Shown: one piece after another, positions 1-5,368 of the stretch
Layout: each line of letters starts with the position of its first letter
How positions within the stretch are numbered: position 1 is the first letter of the stretch
Source of the DNA: an uncultured Collinsella sp.
Lineage (GTDB): Bacteria > Actinomycetota > Coriobacteriia > Coriobacteriales > Coriobacteriaceae
Direction of reading: 5' to 3'
Length of the DNA: 6,414 nucleotides
NCBI GenBank assembly: GCA_902470925.1
Contig: CABRIF010000123.1
Location: 1 to 6,414, forward strand
Notes under the pieces: generated by a model
What the model was told of the DNA's origin: nothing
What the model saw: the letters and a program-made list of their open reading frames with translations, nothing else
Database searches by the model: none
Program-made: the position numbers and the translations under genes

Positions 1-110
1 GCGATACATGTCGCGCTGAGTGTTGGAAGTGTTTCGCTAAGGTTGGAAATCAACGAACACCGCCGCACGGCCCATGCGAGCGTGCAGATACCGTGCGCCC
101 AGCGCCTGCA

Positions 111-119
111 TGGTAGACT
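111..119 (+). promoter_or_regulatory. Possible extended -10 element upstream of the exporter genes
   Basis: The bases TGGTAGACT form a TGn extension followed by TAGACT, a fair match to an extended -10 box. It lies about 44 bp before the chosen start of the permease gene. No good -35 hexamer is found 16-18 bp upstream (91-96 reads CCGTGC), so the call rests on the -10 alone. Bases 1-110 hold nothing else I can assign, neither a convincing gene tail nor an RNA gene. Confidence 0.3.
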
Positions 120-148
120 GAGCTGTTGTGAACTCACCCTATCCGCTC

Positions 149-154
149 AAGGAG
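149..154 (+). promoter_or_regulatory. Ribosome binding site that fixes the permease start
   Basis: AAGGAG lies 8 bases before a GTG codon at 163. This is a near-ideal Shine-Dalgarno match and spacing. It makes GTG-163 the likely start rather than the upstream in-frame TTG at 43, which has no such site and would add 40 residues unlike the family. Confidence 0.8.
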
Positions 155-162
155 CAACGCAC

Positions 163-987
163 GTGGCTGACACCCTCTCGACCGCACCGGCAAGCGCGCC
201 GTACGCCAAGAATGAACGCGAGAAGAACCGCTTCATCCTCAAGCAGCTCGTCACCAAGGATTTCAAGCTCAAGTACCGCCGCAGCGTGCTCGGCGTCGCC
301 TGGTCGGTCTTGAACCCTCTGCTCATGATGGTTGTCATGAGCATCGTGTTCTCGTTCATCTTCCGCGCGGACGTTGAGAACTACCCTCTCTACCTCATCT
401 TGGGCAACATCACGTTCTCCTTTATGTCCGACTCCACCAACGCCGCCCTGCGCTCGTTCCTCGAAGCGGCGCCCCTGCTCAAAAAGGTCAAGGTCTCGCG
501 CTTCGTCTTCCCGGTTCAGAAGGTGCTGTTCGCGCTCGTGAACTTCACCTTCTCCCTCGTAGCCGTGGCCATCGTCATGCTGTGGTTCCGCGTGGCGCCC
601 ACCTGGCACCTCATCTGGCTGCCCGTCTGCCTGGGGTTGCTGATCGTCTTTTGCATAGGGATCGGCCTCGTCATCGGCTCGCTCGCCGTGTTCTTCCGCG
701 ATGTCATCCACCTGTGGAGCGTCATACTCACCGCCTGGACCTACCTGACCCCCATCTTCTGGGTTCCCAGCCAGCTCGCCCAATCCGGCGCGCCCGCCGG
801 CGTCATGGCGCTCGTCGAGTACAACCCCATGTACGCATTCGTCACCTTCATGCGCGACATCTTCATGTGGAACCAAAACCCGTCGCTCCAGACGCTCGGG
901 CTCTGCCTCGGCTGGGCACTCGTGATGCTCGGCATCGGCGTGTTCGTGTTCCGCAAGACGCAGCACAAGTTCATCCTGTATATCTAG
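163..987 (+). CDS. ABC-2 type polysaccharide/teichoic acid export permease (TagG/Wzm-like)
   Basis: This is the membrane subunit of an ABC exporter that moves lipid-linked glycans (teichoic acid, O-antigen or capsule type) from the cytoplasmic face to the outside. The 274-residue product, read from GTG-163, has a short charged cytoplasmic N-terminus. The family-typical segment follows at residues 37-53 (KYRRSVLGVAWSVLNPL). About six hydrophobic segments follow, near 47-67, 75-92, 118-142, 151-176, 184-203 and 245-264, and the protein ends in a short basic tail. Length and layout fit the TagG/Wzm/RfbA permease family (about 260-280 residues). The ATPase gene begins 28 bp downstream, so the two form one operon and one complex. 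The exact glycan cannot be told from sequence, because no biosynthetic glycosyltransferase is visible nearby. The gene ends with TAG. Family assignment is firm and substrate is open. Confidence 0.93.
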   Translation: MADTLSTAPASAPYAKNEREKNRFILKQLVTKDFKLKYRRSVLGVAWSVLNPLLMMVVMSIVFSFIFRADVENYPLYLILGNITFSFMSDSTNAALRSFLEAAPLLKKVKVSRFVFPVQKVLFALVNFTFSLVAVAIVMLWFRVAPTWHLIWLPVCLGLLIVFCIGIGLVIGSLAVFFRDVIHLWSVILTAWTYLTPIFWVPSQLAQSGAPAGVMALVEYNPMYAFVTFMRDIFMWNQNPSLQTLGLCLGWALVMLGIGVFVFRKTQHKFILYI

Positions 988-1015
988 TCGCGCATCCACG
1001 ATAAGGAATCCCCCC

Positions 1016-1771
1016 ATGGCAACACCCACCGCTTCCGAATACGCCATCGAGGTCAACGATGTCTCGATGGTCTTCAATATGGCCTCGGAGCAGCTCAACA
1101 GCTTGAAGGAGTACTTCATCAAGCTGATGCGCCGGGAGCTGTTCTTCAGTGAGTTCCGCGCGCTCAAGCACATCTCGTTCAACGTTCGCCCCGGTGAGGT
1201 CGTGGGCCTGGTGGGCACAAACGGCTCGGGCAAATCCACCATGCTCAAGATCATCGCCGGCGTGCTGGAGGCAAGCGAGGGCACGTGCCGCGTACACGGC
1301 AACATCGCGCCGCTCATCGAGCTGGGTGCCGGCTTCGACCTCGAGCTCACCGCACGCGAGAACATCTACCTGAACGGTGCCCTGCTCGGCTATACCGAGT
1401 CCTTCATCGACGAGCACTTCCAGGAGATCGTGGACTTCGCCGAGCTGCCCGATTTCGTCGACATGCCCATGAAGAACTTCTCCTCAGGTATGGTGGCGCG
1501 CATCGCCTTCGCCATCGCCACGGTCACCGAGCCCGACGTCTTGATCGTAGACGAAACGCTCTCGGTGGGTGACGTGTTCTTCCAGGAGAAGTGCGAACGG
1601 CGCATCCAGAACTTCATCGATTCCGGGCACGTGACCGTCCTGTTCGTAAGCCATGCACTCGAGCAGGTCGAGCGCATCTGCCAGCGCGCCGTATGGATCG
1701 AGAAGGGCGACCTGCGCATGGACGGCCCGGTGGATGAGGTCTGCCAGGCCTATCGCGCGCAGTTCGCCTAG
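1016..1771 (+). CDS. ABC transporter ATPase for polysaccharide/teichoic acid export (TagH/Wzt-like)
   Basis: This is the ATP-hydrolysing partner of the preceding permease, acting on the cytoplasmic face of the membrane. In the 251-residue product, Walker A is at 67-75 (GTNGSGKST), the ABC signature is the family variant FSSGM at 155-159, Walker B is at 175-180 (VLIVDE) and the switch histidine is H213. The stretch IELGAGFDLELTARENIYL at 101-119 is typical of the Wzt/TagH branch and lacks the usual Q-loop glutamine. Residues 21-50 insert a helical, basic segment before the core, as in TagH proteins. The protein ends right after the nucleotide-binding domain and lacks the C-terminal carbohydrate-binding domain of long Wzt proteins such as E. 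coli O9a. AAGGA at 1003-1007, 8 bases before ATG-1016, supports the start. The gene ends with TAG. Confidence 0.93.
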   Translation: MATPTASEYAIEVNDVSMVFNMASEQLNSLKEYFIKLMRRELFFSEFRALKHISFNVRPGEVVGLVGTNGSGKSTMLKIIAGVLEASEGTCRVHGNIAPLIELGAGFDLELTARENIYLNGALLGYTESFIDEHFQEIVDFAELPDFVDMPMKNFSSGMVARIAFAIATVTEPDVLIVDETLSVGDVFFQEKCERRIQNFIDSGHVTVLFVSHALEQVERICQRAVWIEKGDLRMDGPVDEVCQAYRAQFA

Positions 1772-1781
1772 GGGCCTGCGC

Positions 1782-1805
1782 ATGAAATGGCGCGCGGCTG
1801 GGTAA
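1782..1805 (+). other. Seven-codon reading frame upstream of dgt, possible leader or chance
   Basis: An ATG at 1782 opens a frame MKWRAAG followed by TAA. AGGGG at 1770-1774, which overlaps the stop codon of the ATPase gene, lies 7 bases before it, a normal Shine-Dalgarno spacing. The same stop-plus-SD layout is used by the real sufB gene in this window. The frame is too short to judge by composition, so it may be chance. It ends 50 bp before the preferred dgt start. Confidence 0.15.
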
Positions 1806-1844
1806 AAGCACCTGCAAACATCTGTTTGGTCGCGCACCTACCCT

Positions 1845-1849
1845 GGGGG
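1845..1849 (+). promoter_or_regulatory. Ribosome binding site favouring the internal dgt start
   Basis: A GGGGG run sits 6 bases before ATG-1856. An alternative in-frame ATG at 1787 would add 23 residues, but its nearest purine run (AGGGG, 1770-1774) is 12 bases away. The added residues also read like a translated leader. ATG-1856 is therefore preferred, with moderate certainty. Confidence 0.55.
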
Positions 1850-1855
1850 TCCACC

Positions 1856-3697
1856 ATGTCGCACAGCTCTTCATCCGCCACGCAGGCGCAGCCTTTCACC
1901 CGGGCATGGTGGCACATCGCCCGCACGCGCATGCACGCCGAGCCCACCTACCAAGATGCCTACCTGCTCTGCCCCGACGGCTACATGTCATCGGAAACCG
2001 AAAGCGACGCCGCCCAGGCGCTCGAGGACTACCGCCGCGTGATCTTGTCCTTGAGCCTGCGCGGCCTCAAGGACAAAACGCAGGTGTTCTCCCTTGAGCA
2101 GGAGCGCTTCGTCCGCACGCGCCTGTCCCACTCCTACGAGGTCGCCACCAACGCCAGCCGACTGCTGTCCGAGATCATGGCCCGCCGCGCCGACGGCGCC
2201 CGCGGCCTATGCGAGGCCGATGAGTCCGTAGCCGGCCAGCTTGCCTGCGCCGACGACATCGAAACGCTACGCAACTCCCTCATGGCCGCCTGCCTGCTGC
2301 ACGACACGGGCAACCCGCCCTTCGGGCACGAGGGCGAGTTCATCATCAGGCGCTGGTTCAAAGCCCATCGCGCCGCGCTCGCCGAAGCCGTGGGTGTCCC
2401 TGCCGACGACCCCGAGCTTGCCGAGCTCATGTGCGACCTTGAGTCCTACGAGGGCAACGCGAACTCTCTGCGCATCGCACTCGCCAGCAGCTGCATGTTC
2501 GACGGGCGCAGGCTCAACCTCACCGGCACCACCATAGCCGCGCTCGTCAAGTACCCTTGGGACGCACGCGCGCCGCAGGCGGAGCGCAAGCGCAAGTTCA
2601 ATTTCTTCCACTCCGACCTGCATCGCATCAAGGCGCTGCTCGACGCCGACCCCCACATGCCGGCCCTGCTCGACGGCGAACGCCATCCGCTGTCCTACAT
2701 CCTCGAGGCGGCCGATGACATCTCCTATGCCACCTCCGACCTCGAAGATTCCTTCCGCATGGACACCTTCACCCTCCATGAGCTGTTCGAGTACCTATTC
2801 GATTTCACGCCGATCGACACCGACACCGCGATCGATTCCCTGCCCGGCTACCGCCCCAGCAAGCTCGTGGAAACCGATCTTCTCATCGACCCCTACACGG
2901 TTTCCGACTACAACCTGCTCGCCCTGCTCGCCGGCGACCGCAGCGACATCGCACGCATGAAAAACCTACGAGCCGCACTCGCCGCATCGAGCCGCCTCTC
3001 GCCCATCGCCACCGGTCGCTCCAGCAGCCCCTATGAGGTCATCGAAGGCTCCGACGGGAGCCGCACCGTCGACTTCGGCCGCTTCAACCACAACGACCGC
3101 GACGAACGCGACGCCCTGGCGTTTCTCGGTACGCCCGCCGCACCGGTGCACACCTTCATTCAGGCGCTGGGCGAGCATCCGAAGATCAACGCGCAGGAGC
3201 GTCACCAGATGCAGGAAACCTATGTGGCGCGCTGGGTGGATGTCATGCGCCGCTGGCTGTACTTCTCCACCGCCCGCTCGTTTGTCCGGCTCGCACGGGA
3301 GCCCGGCGGCATCCAGAACCCCGACGACCTGTTCGGCAACCGCATCCATACGGTCAAGCTCGCCAAGCTCGCCGCCGACCACTTCGTGTTCCGCTCCGAG
3401 GACCGCATCAAGACCGAGGCGCTCGCGCAATCAATCTTGAACGACCTGCTCGATCGCTTCGTGAGCGACGCCGTTCGGTGCCCTGAGCCCACCGACGAGC
3501 CCCGCGGCGCGGTGGGCCTCATCCCGCTGCGCTACCGCCTGGACTATCTCGAGCGCCGCAGCGAATACGCCGCTCGCCACGACGGCAGGCCGTGGAGCCC
3601 CGCGCGGGGAGCCTATGAACGCGCGCTCATGGCACTCGATTTCATCTGCTCCATGACCGACGGCTACGCCCTGGAGCTGCATCAGAAGCTCGCCTAG
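1856..3697 (+). CDS. dgt: Deoxyguanosinetriphosphate triphosphohydrolase-like dNTPase (HD domain, Dgt family)
   Basis: Family members hydrolyse dGTP or other dNTPs to the nucleoside plus tripolyphosphate, tuning the cytosolic dNTP pool. Some also limit phage replication. From ATG-1856 the protein is 613 residues. The metal-binding set H...HD...D is complete: H92 (in RLSHSYEVA), H149-D150 with H158 (HDTGNPPFGHEGE) and D287/D288 (EAADDISYA). Other family marks are YEGNANSLRIA at 198-208, LTGTTIAALVKYPW at 222-235 and a KFNFFHSD block at 247-254. The HDxGNPPFGH form resembles E. coli Dgt rather than the more common HDxGHPPFGH class. It is about 100 residues longer than E. coli Dgt (about 505), so it contains extra sequence, possibly around 310-430 and at the C-terminus. 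It lies 84 bp after the exporter ATPase and may be read from the same transcript or its own promoter; I see no clear promoter in the gap. An upstream ATG at 1787 is a less likely start. Preference for dGTP over other dNTPs cannot be read from sequence. Confidence 0.9.
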   Translation: MSHSSSSATQAQPFTRAWWHIARTRMHAEPTYQDAYLLCPDGYMSSETESDAAQALEDYRRVILSLSLRGLKDKTQVFSLEQERFVRTRLSHSYEVATNASRLLSEIMARRADGARGLCEADESVAGQLACADDIETLRNSLMAACLLHDTGNPPFGHEGEFIIRRWFKAHRAALAEAVGVPADDPELAELMCDLESYEGNANSLRIALASSCMFDGRRLNLTGTTIAALVKYPWDARAPQAERKRKFNFFHSDLHRIKALLDADPHMPALLDGERHPLSYILEAADDISYATSDLEDSFRMDTFTLHELFEYLFDFTPIDTDTAIDSLPGYRPSKLVETDLLIDPYTVSDYNLLALLAGDRSDIARMKNLRAALAASSRLSPIATGRSSSPYEVIEGSDGSRTVDFGRFNHNDRDERDALAFLGTPAAPVHTFIQALGEHPKINAQERHQMQETYVARWVDVMRRWLYFSTARSFVRLAREPGGIQNPDDLFGNRIHTVKLAKLAADHFVFRSEDRIKTEALAQSILNDLLDRFVSDAVRCPEPTDEPRGAVGLIPLRYRLDYLERRSEYAARHDGRPWSPARGAYERALMALDFICSMTDGYALELHQKLA

Positions 3698-3704
3698 GGG
3701 CTCT

Positions 3705-3726
3705 GCGGCACAACAGCGCCTGCCGC
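3705..3726 (+). terminator. Short GC hairpin just after dgt, possible terminator
   Basis: GCGGCA (3705-3710) and TGCCGC (3721-3726) are perfect inverted copies around a 10-base loop, starting 7 bases after the dgt stop codon. No T-run follows, so it is not a classic intrinsic terminator. Its position directly behind the gene is the main support. Confidence 0.3.
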
Positions 3727-3746
3727 CCCATGCGCACACCGGCAGG

Positions 3747-3776
3747 ATGCGCGGCGCAGGGGGCGGCACCGCGCAT
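3747..3776. terminator. 8-bp GC-rich hairpin between convergent dgt and rrf2, possible bidirectional terminator
   Basis: ATGCGCGG (3747-3754) pairs perfectly with CCGCGCAT (3769-3776) across a 14-base loop. It lies between two genes that converge, where a two-way terminator is expected. There is no U-tract on either side. The function is inferred from position and stem strength. Confidence 0.35.
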
Positions 3777-3823
3777 AGCCCCATGCGCCACGCGTGCGCC
3801 CCCGGTCGGACGCATCCGAAGCG

Positions 3824-3839
3824 CGGGCAATCATGCCCG
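3824..3839. repeat. Small perfect inverted repeat in the convergent gap
   Basis: CGGGCA (3824-3829) and TGCCCG (3834-3839) pair around a 4-base loop. On the minus strand this hairpin follows the larger rrf2-end stem by a few bases. It could be the second of two tandem terminator-like hairpins for rrf2. No T-run follows. Confidence 0.35.
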
Positions 3840-3845
3840 AAAGGC

Positions 3846-3884
3846 CGTAAGCCCAATCCGGGACCGCACGTGACGGCGCTTACG
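3846..3884 (-). terminator. Inverted repeat overlapping the rrf2 stop codon, possible terminator
   Basis: CGTAAGC (3846-3852) and GCTTACG (3878-3884) form a perfect 7-bp stem. Its one arm includes the rrf2 stop codon (TAA, 3880-3882 on the minus strand). The 25-base loop can fold further through short CCG/CGG pairing. In the rrf2 direction the stem is followed by GCCTTTC, only a weak pyrimidine run, and then by the hairpin at 3824-3839. Confidence 0.35.
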
Positions 3885-4335
3885 CGGGCGTCGAGTGCGC
3901 GGGGTCGCGGTCGCGCGGCCACTCCAGGTCGGGCACGCGGGCGAGCTCGGCCAACGTGACTCCATCCACGTAGGTGTCGATCGCGTCCTCGAGCCCCGCC
4001 CAGAACCGCACCGTCGTGCACAGCCCGGATCGTCCGCAGGAACCCTCCAGCCCGTCACAGGCGATGGCGGGACGCTCCCCTTCCGCAGCGCGCAGGATAT
4101 CCCCGGCGCGAACCTGGTCGGCCGGGCGAGCCAGCACGTAGCCGCCGCCCTTGCCGCGCACGCTCGTGAGCAGGCCGGCGCGCATGAGCGGGCGGACGAG
4201 CTGCTCCAGATACTTCAGCGAGATGCTCTCGCGCTCGGCAACCTCACGCAGGGCGATGCGCCCCTCCGCACCGCCGAACGCCGCGATATAGATCATGAGG
4301 CGCAGCGCGTAGCGCCCTTTCGATGTGATAAGCAT
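3880..4335 (-). CDS. Rrf2/IscR-family Fe-S-type transcriptional regulator
   Basis: This is a winged-helix repressor of the Rrf2 family, probably sensing Fe-S cluster status and controlling the divergent suf operon. The 151-residue product starts with MLITSKGRYAL, the normal family N-terminus. The helix-turn-helix covers about 26-57, with the recognition-helix block ISLKYLEQL at 38-46 that closely matches IscR. The wing is GKGGGYVLAR at 61-70. Three cysteines, C93, C100 and C106, have C-x6-C-x5-C spacing and a tryptophan six residues after the last, as in IscR. The position of the IscR fourth ligand (H107) is valine here (V109). The start at 4335 is chosen over an ATG at 4344 because GAGGAG touches the latter directly, and over a longer frame whose extra N-terminus is unlike the family. 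NsrR-like nitric oxide sensing is an alternative role. The link to suf is inferred from position. Confidence 0.92.
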   Translation of the reverse strand: MLITSKGRYALRLMIYIAAFGGAEGRIALREVAERESISLKYLEQLVRPLMRAGLLTSVRGKGGGYVLARPADQVRAGDILRAAEGERPAIACDGLEGSCGRSGLCTTVRFWAGLEDAIDTYVDGVTLAELARVPDLEWPRDRDPAHSTPA

Positions 4336-4344
4336 CCCGAACAT

Positions 4345-4350
4345 CTCCTC
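4345..4350 (-). promoter_or_regulatory. Ribosome binding site deciding the rrf2 start
   Basis: On the minus strand GAGGAG is immediately followed by ATG (4344-4342) and then, 9 bases after GAGGAG, by a second in-frame ATG (4335-4333). Only the second has workable spacing, and it gives the family-typical first residues. Confidence 0.7.
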
Positions 4351-4365
4351 GCACCGCCGCAAGCC

Positions 4366-4408
4366 GCGCCGACTGTCCCCCGTCGGCGCACACGGGCGAT
4401 ACAGCCCG
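4366..4408 (-). repeat. Two tandem hairpins in the rrf2 leader
   Basis: GCGCCGAC (4366-4373) and GTCGGCGC (4382-4389) form a perfect 8-bp stem with an 8-base loop. CGGGC (4393-4397) and GCCCG (4404-4408) form a 5-bp stem with a 6-base loop right beside it. In the rrf2 transcript they would lie 15 bases and more upstream of the GAGGAG site. They could affect messenger stability or translation, or simply reflect GC-rich DNA. Confidence 0.4.
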
Positions 4409-4447
4409 CGGCGTCGCGAAAAACGATGGCGTTCTTGTGGCGAATCC

Positions 4448-4475
4448 TTGACGAAATCAGGTATCATCTTATCGT
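4448..4475 (+). promoter_or_regulatory. Probable suf operon promoter
   Basis: TTGACG (4448-4453) matches the -35 consensus at five of six bases. TATCGT (4470-4475), 16 bp further on, is a fair -10. The expected transcript start is near 4482, giving a leader of about 90 bases before sufC. The elements lie in an AT-rich island (about 4441-4503) inside otherwise GC-rich sequence. A second -10-like hexamer, TATCAT at 4462-4467, is too close to this -35 to pair with it. Confidence 0.55.
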
Positions 4476-4479
4476 TAAT

Positions 4480-4502
4480 CCGAGTGAATTCCTAGAGTTT
4501 AA
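4480..4502. promoter_or_regulatory. Candidate Rrf2-regulator operator at the suf promoter
   Basis: The segment centres on GAATTC (4486-4491) and carries two related arms, CCGAGT (4480-4485) and CCTAGAGT (4491-4498). TTAA occurs at both outer sides (4475-4478 and 4499-4502), so there is loose dyad symmetry about GAATTC. It sits at and just after the predicted transcription start, where a repressor could act. It has only a weak likeness to IscR type 1 sites (GACT-WWW-AGTC cores). The assignment is inferred from position and symmetry. Confidence 0.3.
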
Positions 4503-4573
4503 GCGGACGCGCGCCCCATCGCCTGCGGCGCCGCCGCGCACGAGCCGCTGAATCGTAACCGAAAGGACATCGC

Positions 4574-5356
4574 ATGACGGGAAATCCGCTGCTCAACGTT
4601 GCACATCTCACCGCCTCGGTCGACGACAAGACCATCCTGCACAGCGTCGACCTCGCCGTCGCAGCCGGTGAGACCCACGTCATCATGGGCCCCAACGGCG
4701 CCGGCAAATCTACGCTGGGCCATGTCGTCATGGGCAACCCGGTCTACACCGTGAACGAGGGCTCCGTCACCTTCGACGGCGCCGAGATCACCGACCTCAC
4801 GCCCGACAAGCGCTCACGTGCCGGGCTCTTCCTCTCCTTCCAGGCGCCGGTCGAGATCCCCGGCGTGCCGTTGTCGAGCTTCCTGCGCGCGCAGATCGCC
4901 GGGCGTCCCGGCCTGGAGATGCGCGGTAAGGAGTTCCGCCGCCGCGTGAAGGAGCTTGCCGCCGAGCTCGACATGGACACCGCCTACCTCAACCGCGAGC
5001 TGGGCGTGGGCTTCTCGGGCGGCGAGAAGAAGAAGGTCGAGATGCTGCAGCTGCTCCTGCTCAGCCCCAAGCTCGCCATCCTCGACGAGACCGACTCGGG
5101 CCTGGATGTCGATGCGCTGTCCGTGGTCTCCCGCGGCATGGAGGCCTACCGCTCCCGCACCGACGGCTCGCTTGTCATCATCACCCACAACACCCGCATC
5201 CTCGAGCATCTGCAGGTCGACCGCGTGCACGTCATGGTGGAGGGCCGCATCGTGCGCGAGGACGACGCCTCGCTCATCCCCTGGATCGACGAGCACGGCT
5301 TCGAGTCCTTCGAGCGCGACGCCGCCGTACAGGCCGCCGACGGCCAGGCGCGCTAG
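4574..5356 (+). CDS. sufC: SufC, Fe-S cluster assembly ATPase
   Basis: This is the soluble ABC-type ATPase of the SUF system. It binds SufB (and SufD) in the cytoplasm and drives the conformational change needed to build Fe-S clusters on the scaffold. The 260-residue product has Walker A at 39-46 (GPNGAGKS), Q-loop Q90 in LSFQAPVEIPGV, the signature FSGGEKKKVEMLQ from 147, Walker B at 167-172 (LAILDE), D-loop SGLD at 175-178 and the switch histidine H205 in IITHNTRIL. The Q-loop sequence and the EKKKVEMLQ stretch after the signature distinguish SufC from transporter ATPases. Length is normal (about 250). AAAGGA at 4562-4567 lies 6 bases before ATG-4574. sufB follows after 12 bp, so they are co-transcribed. 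The gene is led by the promoter and operator-like region between it and the divergent Rrf2 regulator. Confidence 0.97.
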   Translation: MTGNPLLNVAHLTASVDDKTILHSVDLAVAAGETHVIMGPNGAGKSTLGHVVMGNPVYTVNEGSVTFDGAEITDLTPDKRSRAGLFLSFQAPVEIPGVPLSSFLRAQIAGRPGLEMRGKEFRRRVKELAAELDMDTAYLNRELGVGFSGGEKKKVEMLQLLLLSPKLAILDETDSGLDVDALSVVSRGMEAYRSRTDGSLVIITHNTRILEHLQVDRVHVMVEGRIVREDDASLIPWIDEHGFESFERDAAVQAADGQAR

Positions 5357-5360
5357 GGGG
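5355..5360 (+). promoter_or_regulatory. sufB ribosome binding site overlapping the sufC stop
   Basis: AGGGGG begins inside the TAG stop codon of sufC (5354-5356) and lies 8 bases before the sufB ATG at 5369. Ribosomes ending sufC would sit on this site, which suggests translational coupling of the two subunits. Confidence 0.7.
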
Positions 5361-5368
5361 CGGCGCAT

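Noticed and set aside
3..116. Open frame entering from the left edge and ending at TAG 114-116, possibly a gene tail
   Set aside because: The 37 or so residues are rich in Cys, Arg and Pro with no recognisable pattern; likely chance in untranslated sequence.
43..162. In-frame N-terminal extension of the permease from TTG-43
   Set aside because: No ribosome binding site at 43, a cysteine- and histidine-rich sequence unlike the family, and an excellent AAGGAG before GTG-163.
139..1365. 408-residue minus-strand frame
   Set aside because: It lies opposite the permease and ATPase genes, with low-complexity Glu/Asp/His/Arg composition typical of antisense of GC-rich coding DNA.
1839..1844. TACCCT as a -10 box for dgt
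   Set aside because: No -35 element at suitable spacing, and the start codon is only 11 bases after the hexamer, which would leave almost no leader.
4336..4467. 44-residue N-terminal extension of the Rrf2 regulator
   Set aside because: Rrf2 proteins begin at the MLITSKGRYAL-type segment. The extension runs through the leader hairpins and the suf promoter, and a usable ribosome binding site lies just before 4335.
3895..4551. 218-residue plus-strand frame opposite rrf2
   Set aside because: It covers the clear Rrf2 gene in antisense, and its protein has no family-like features.
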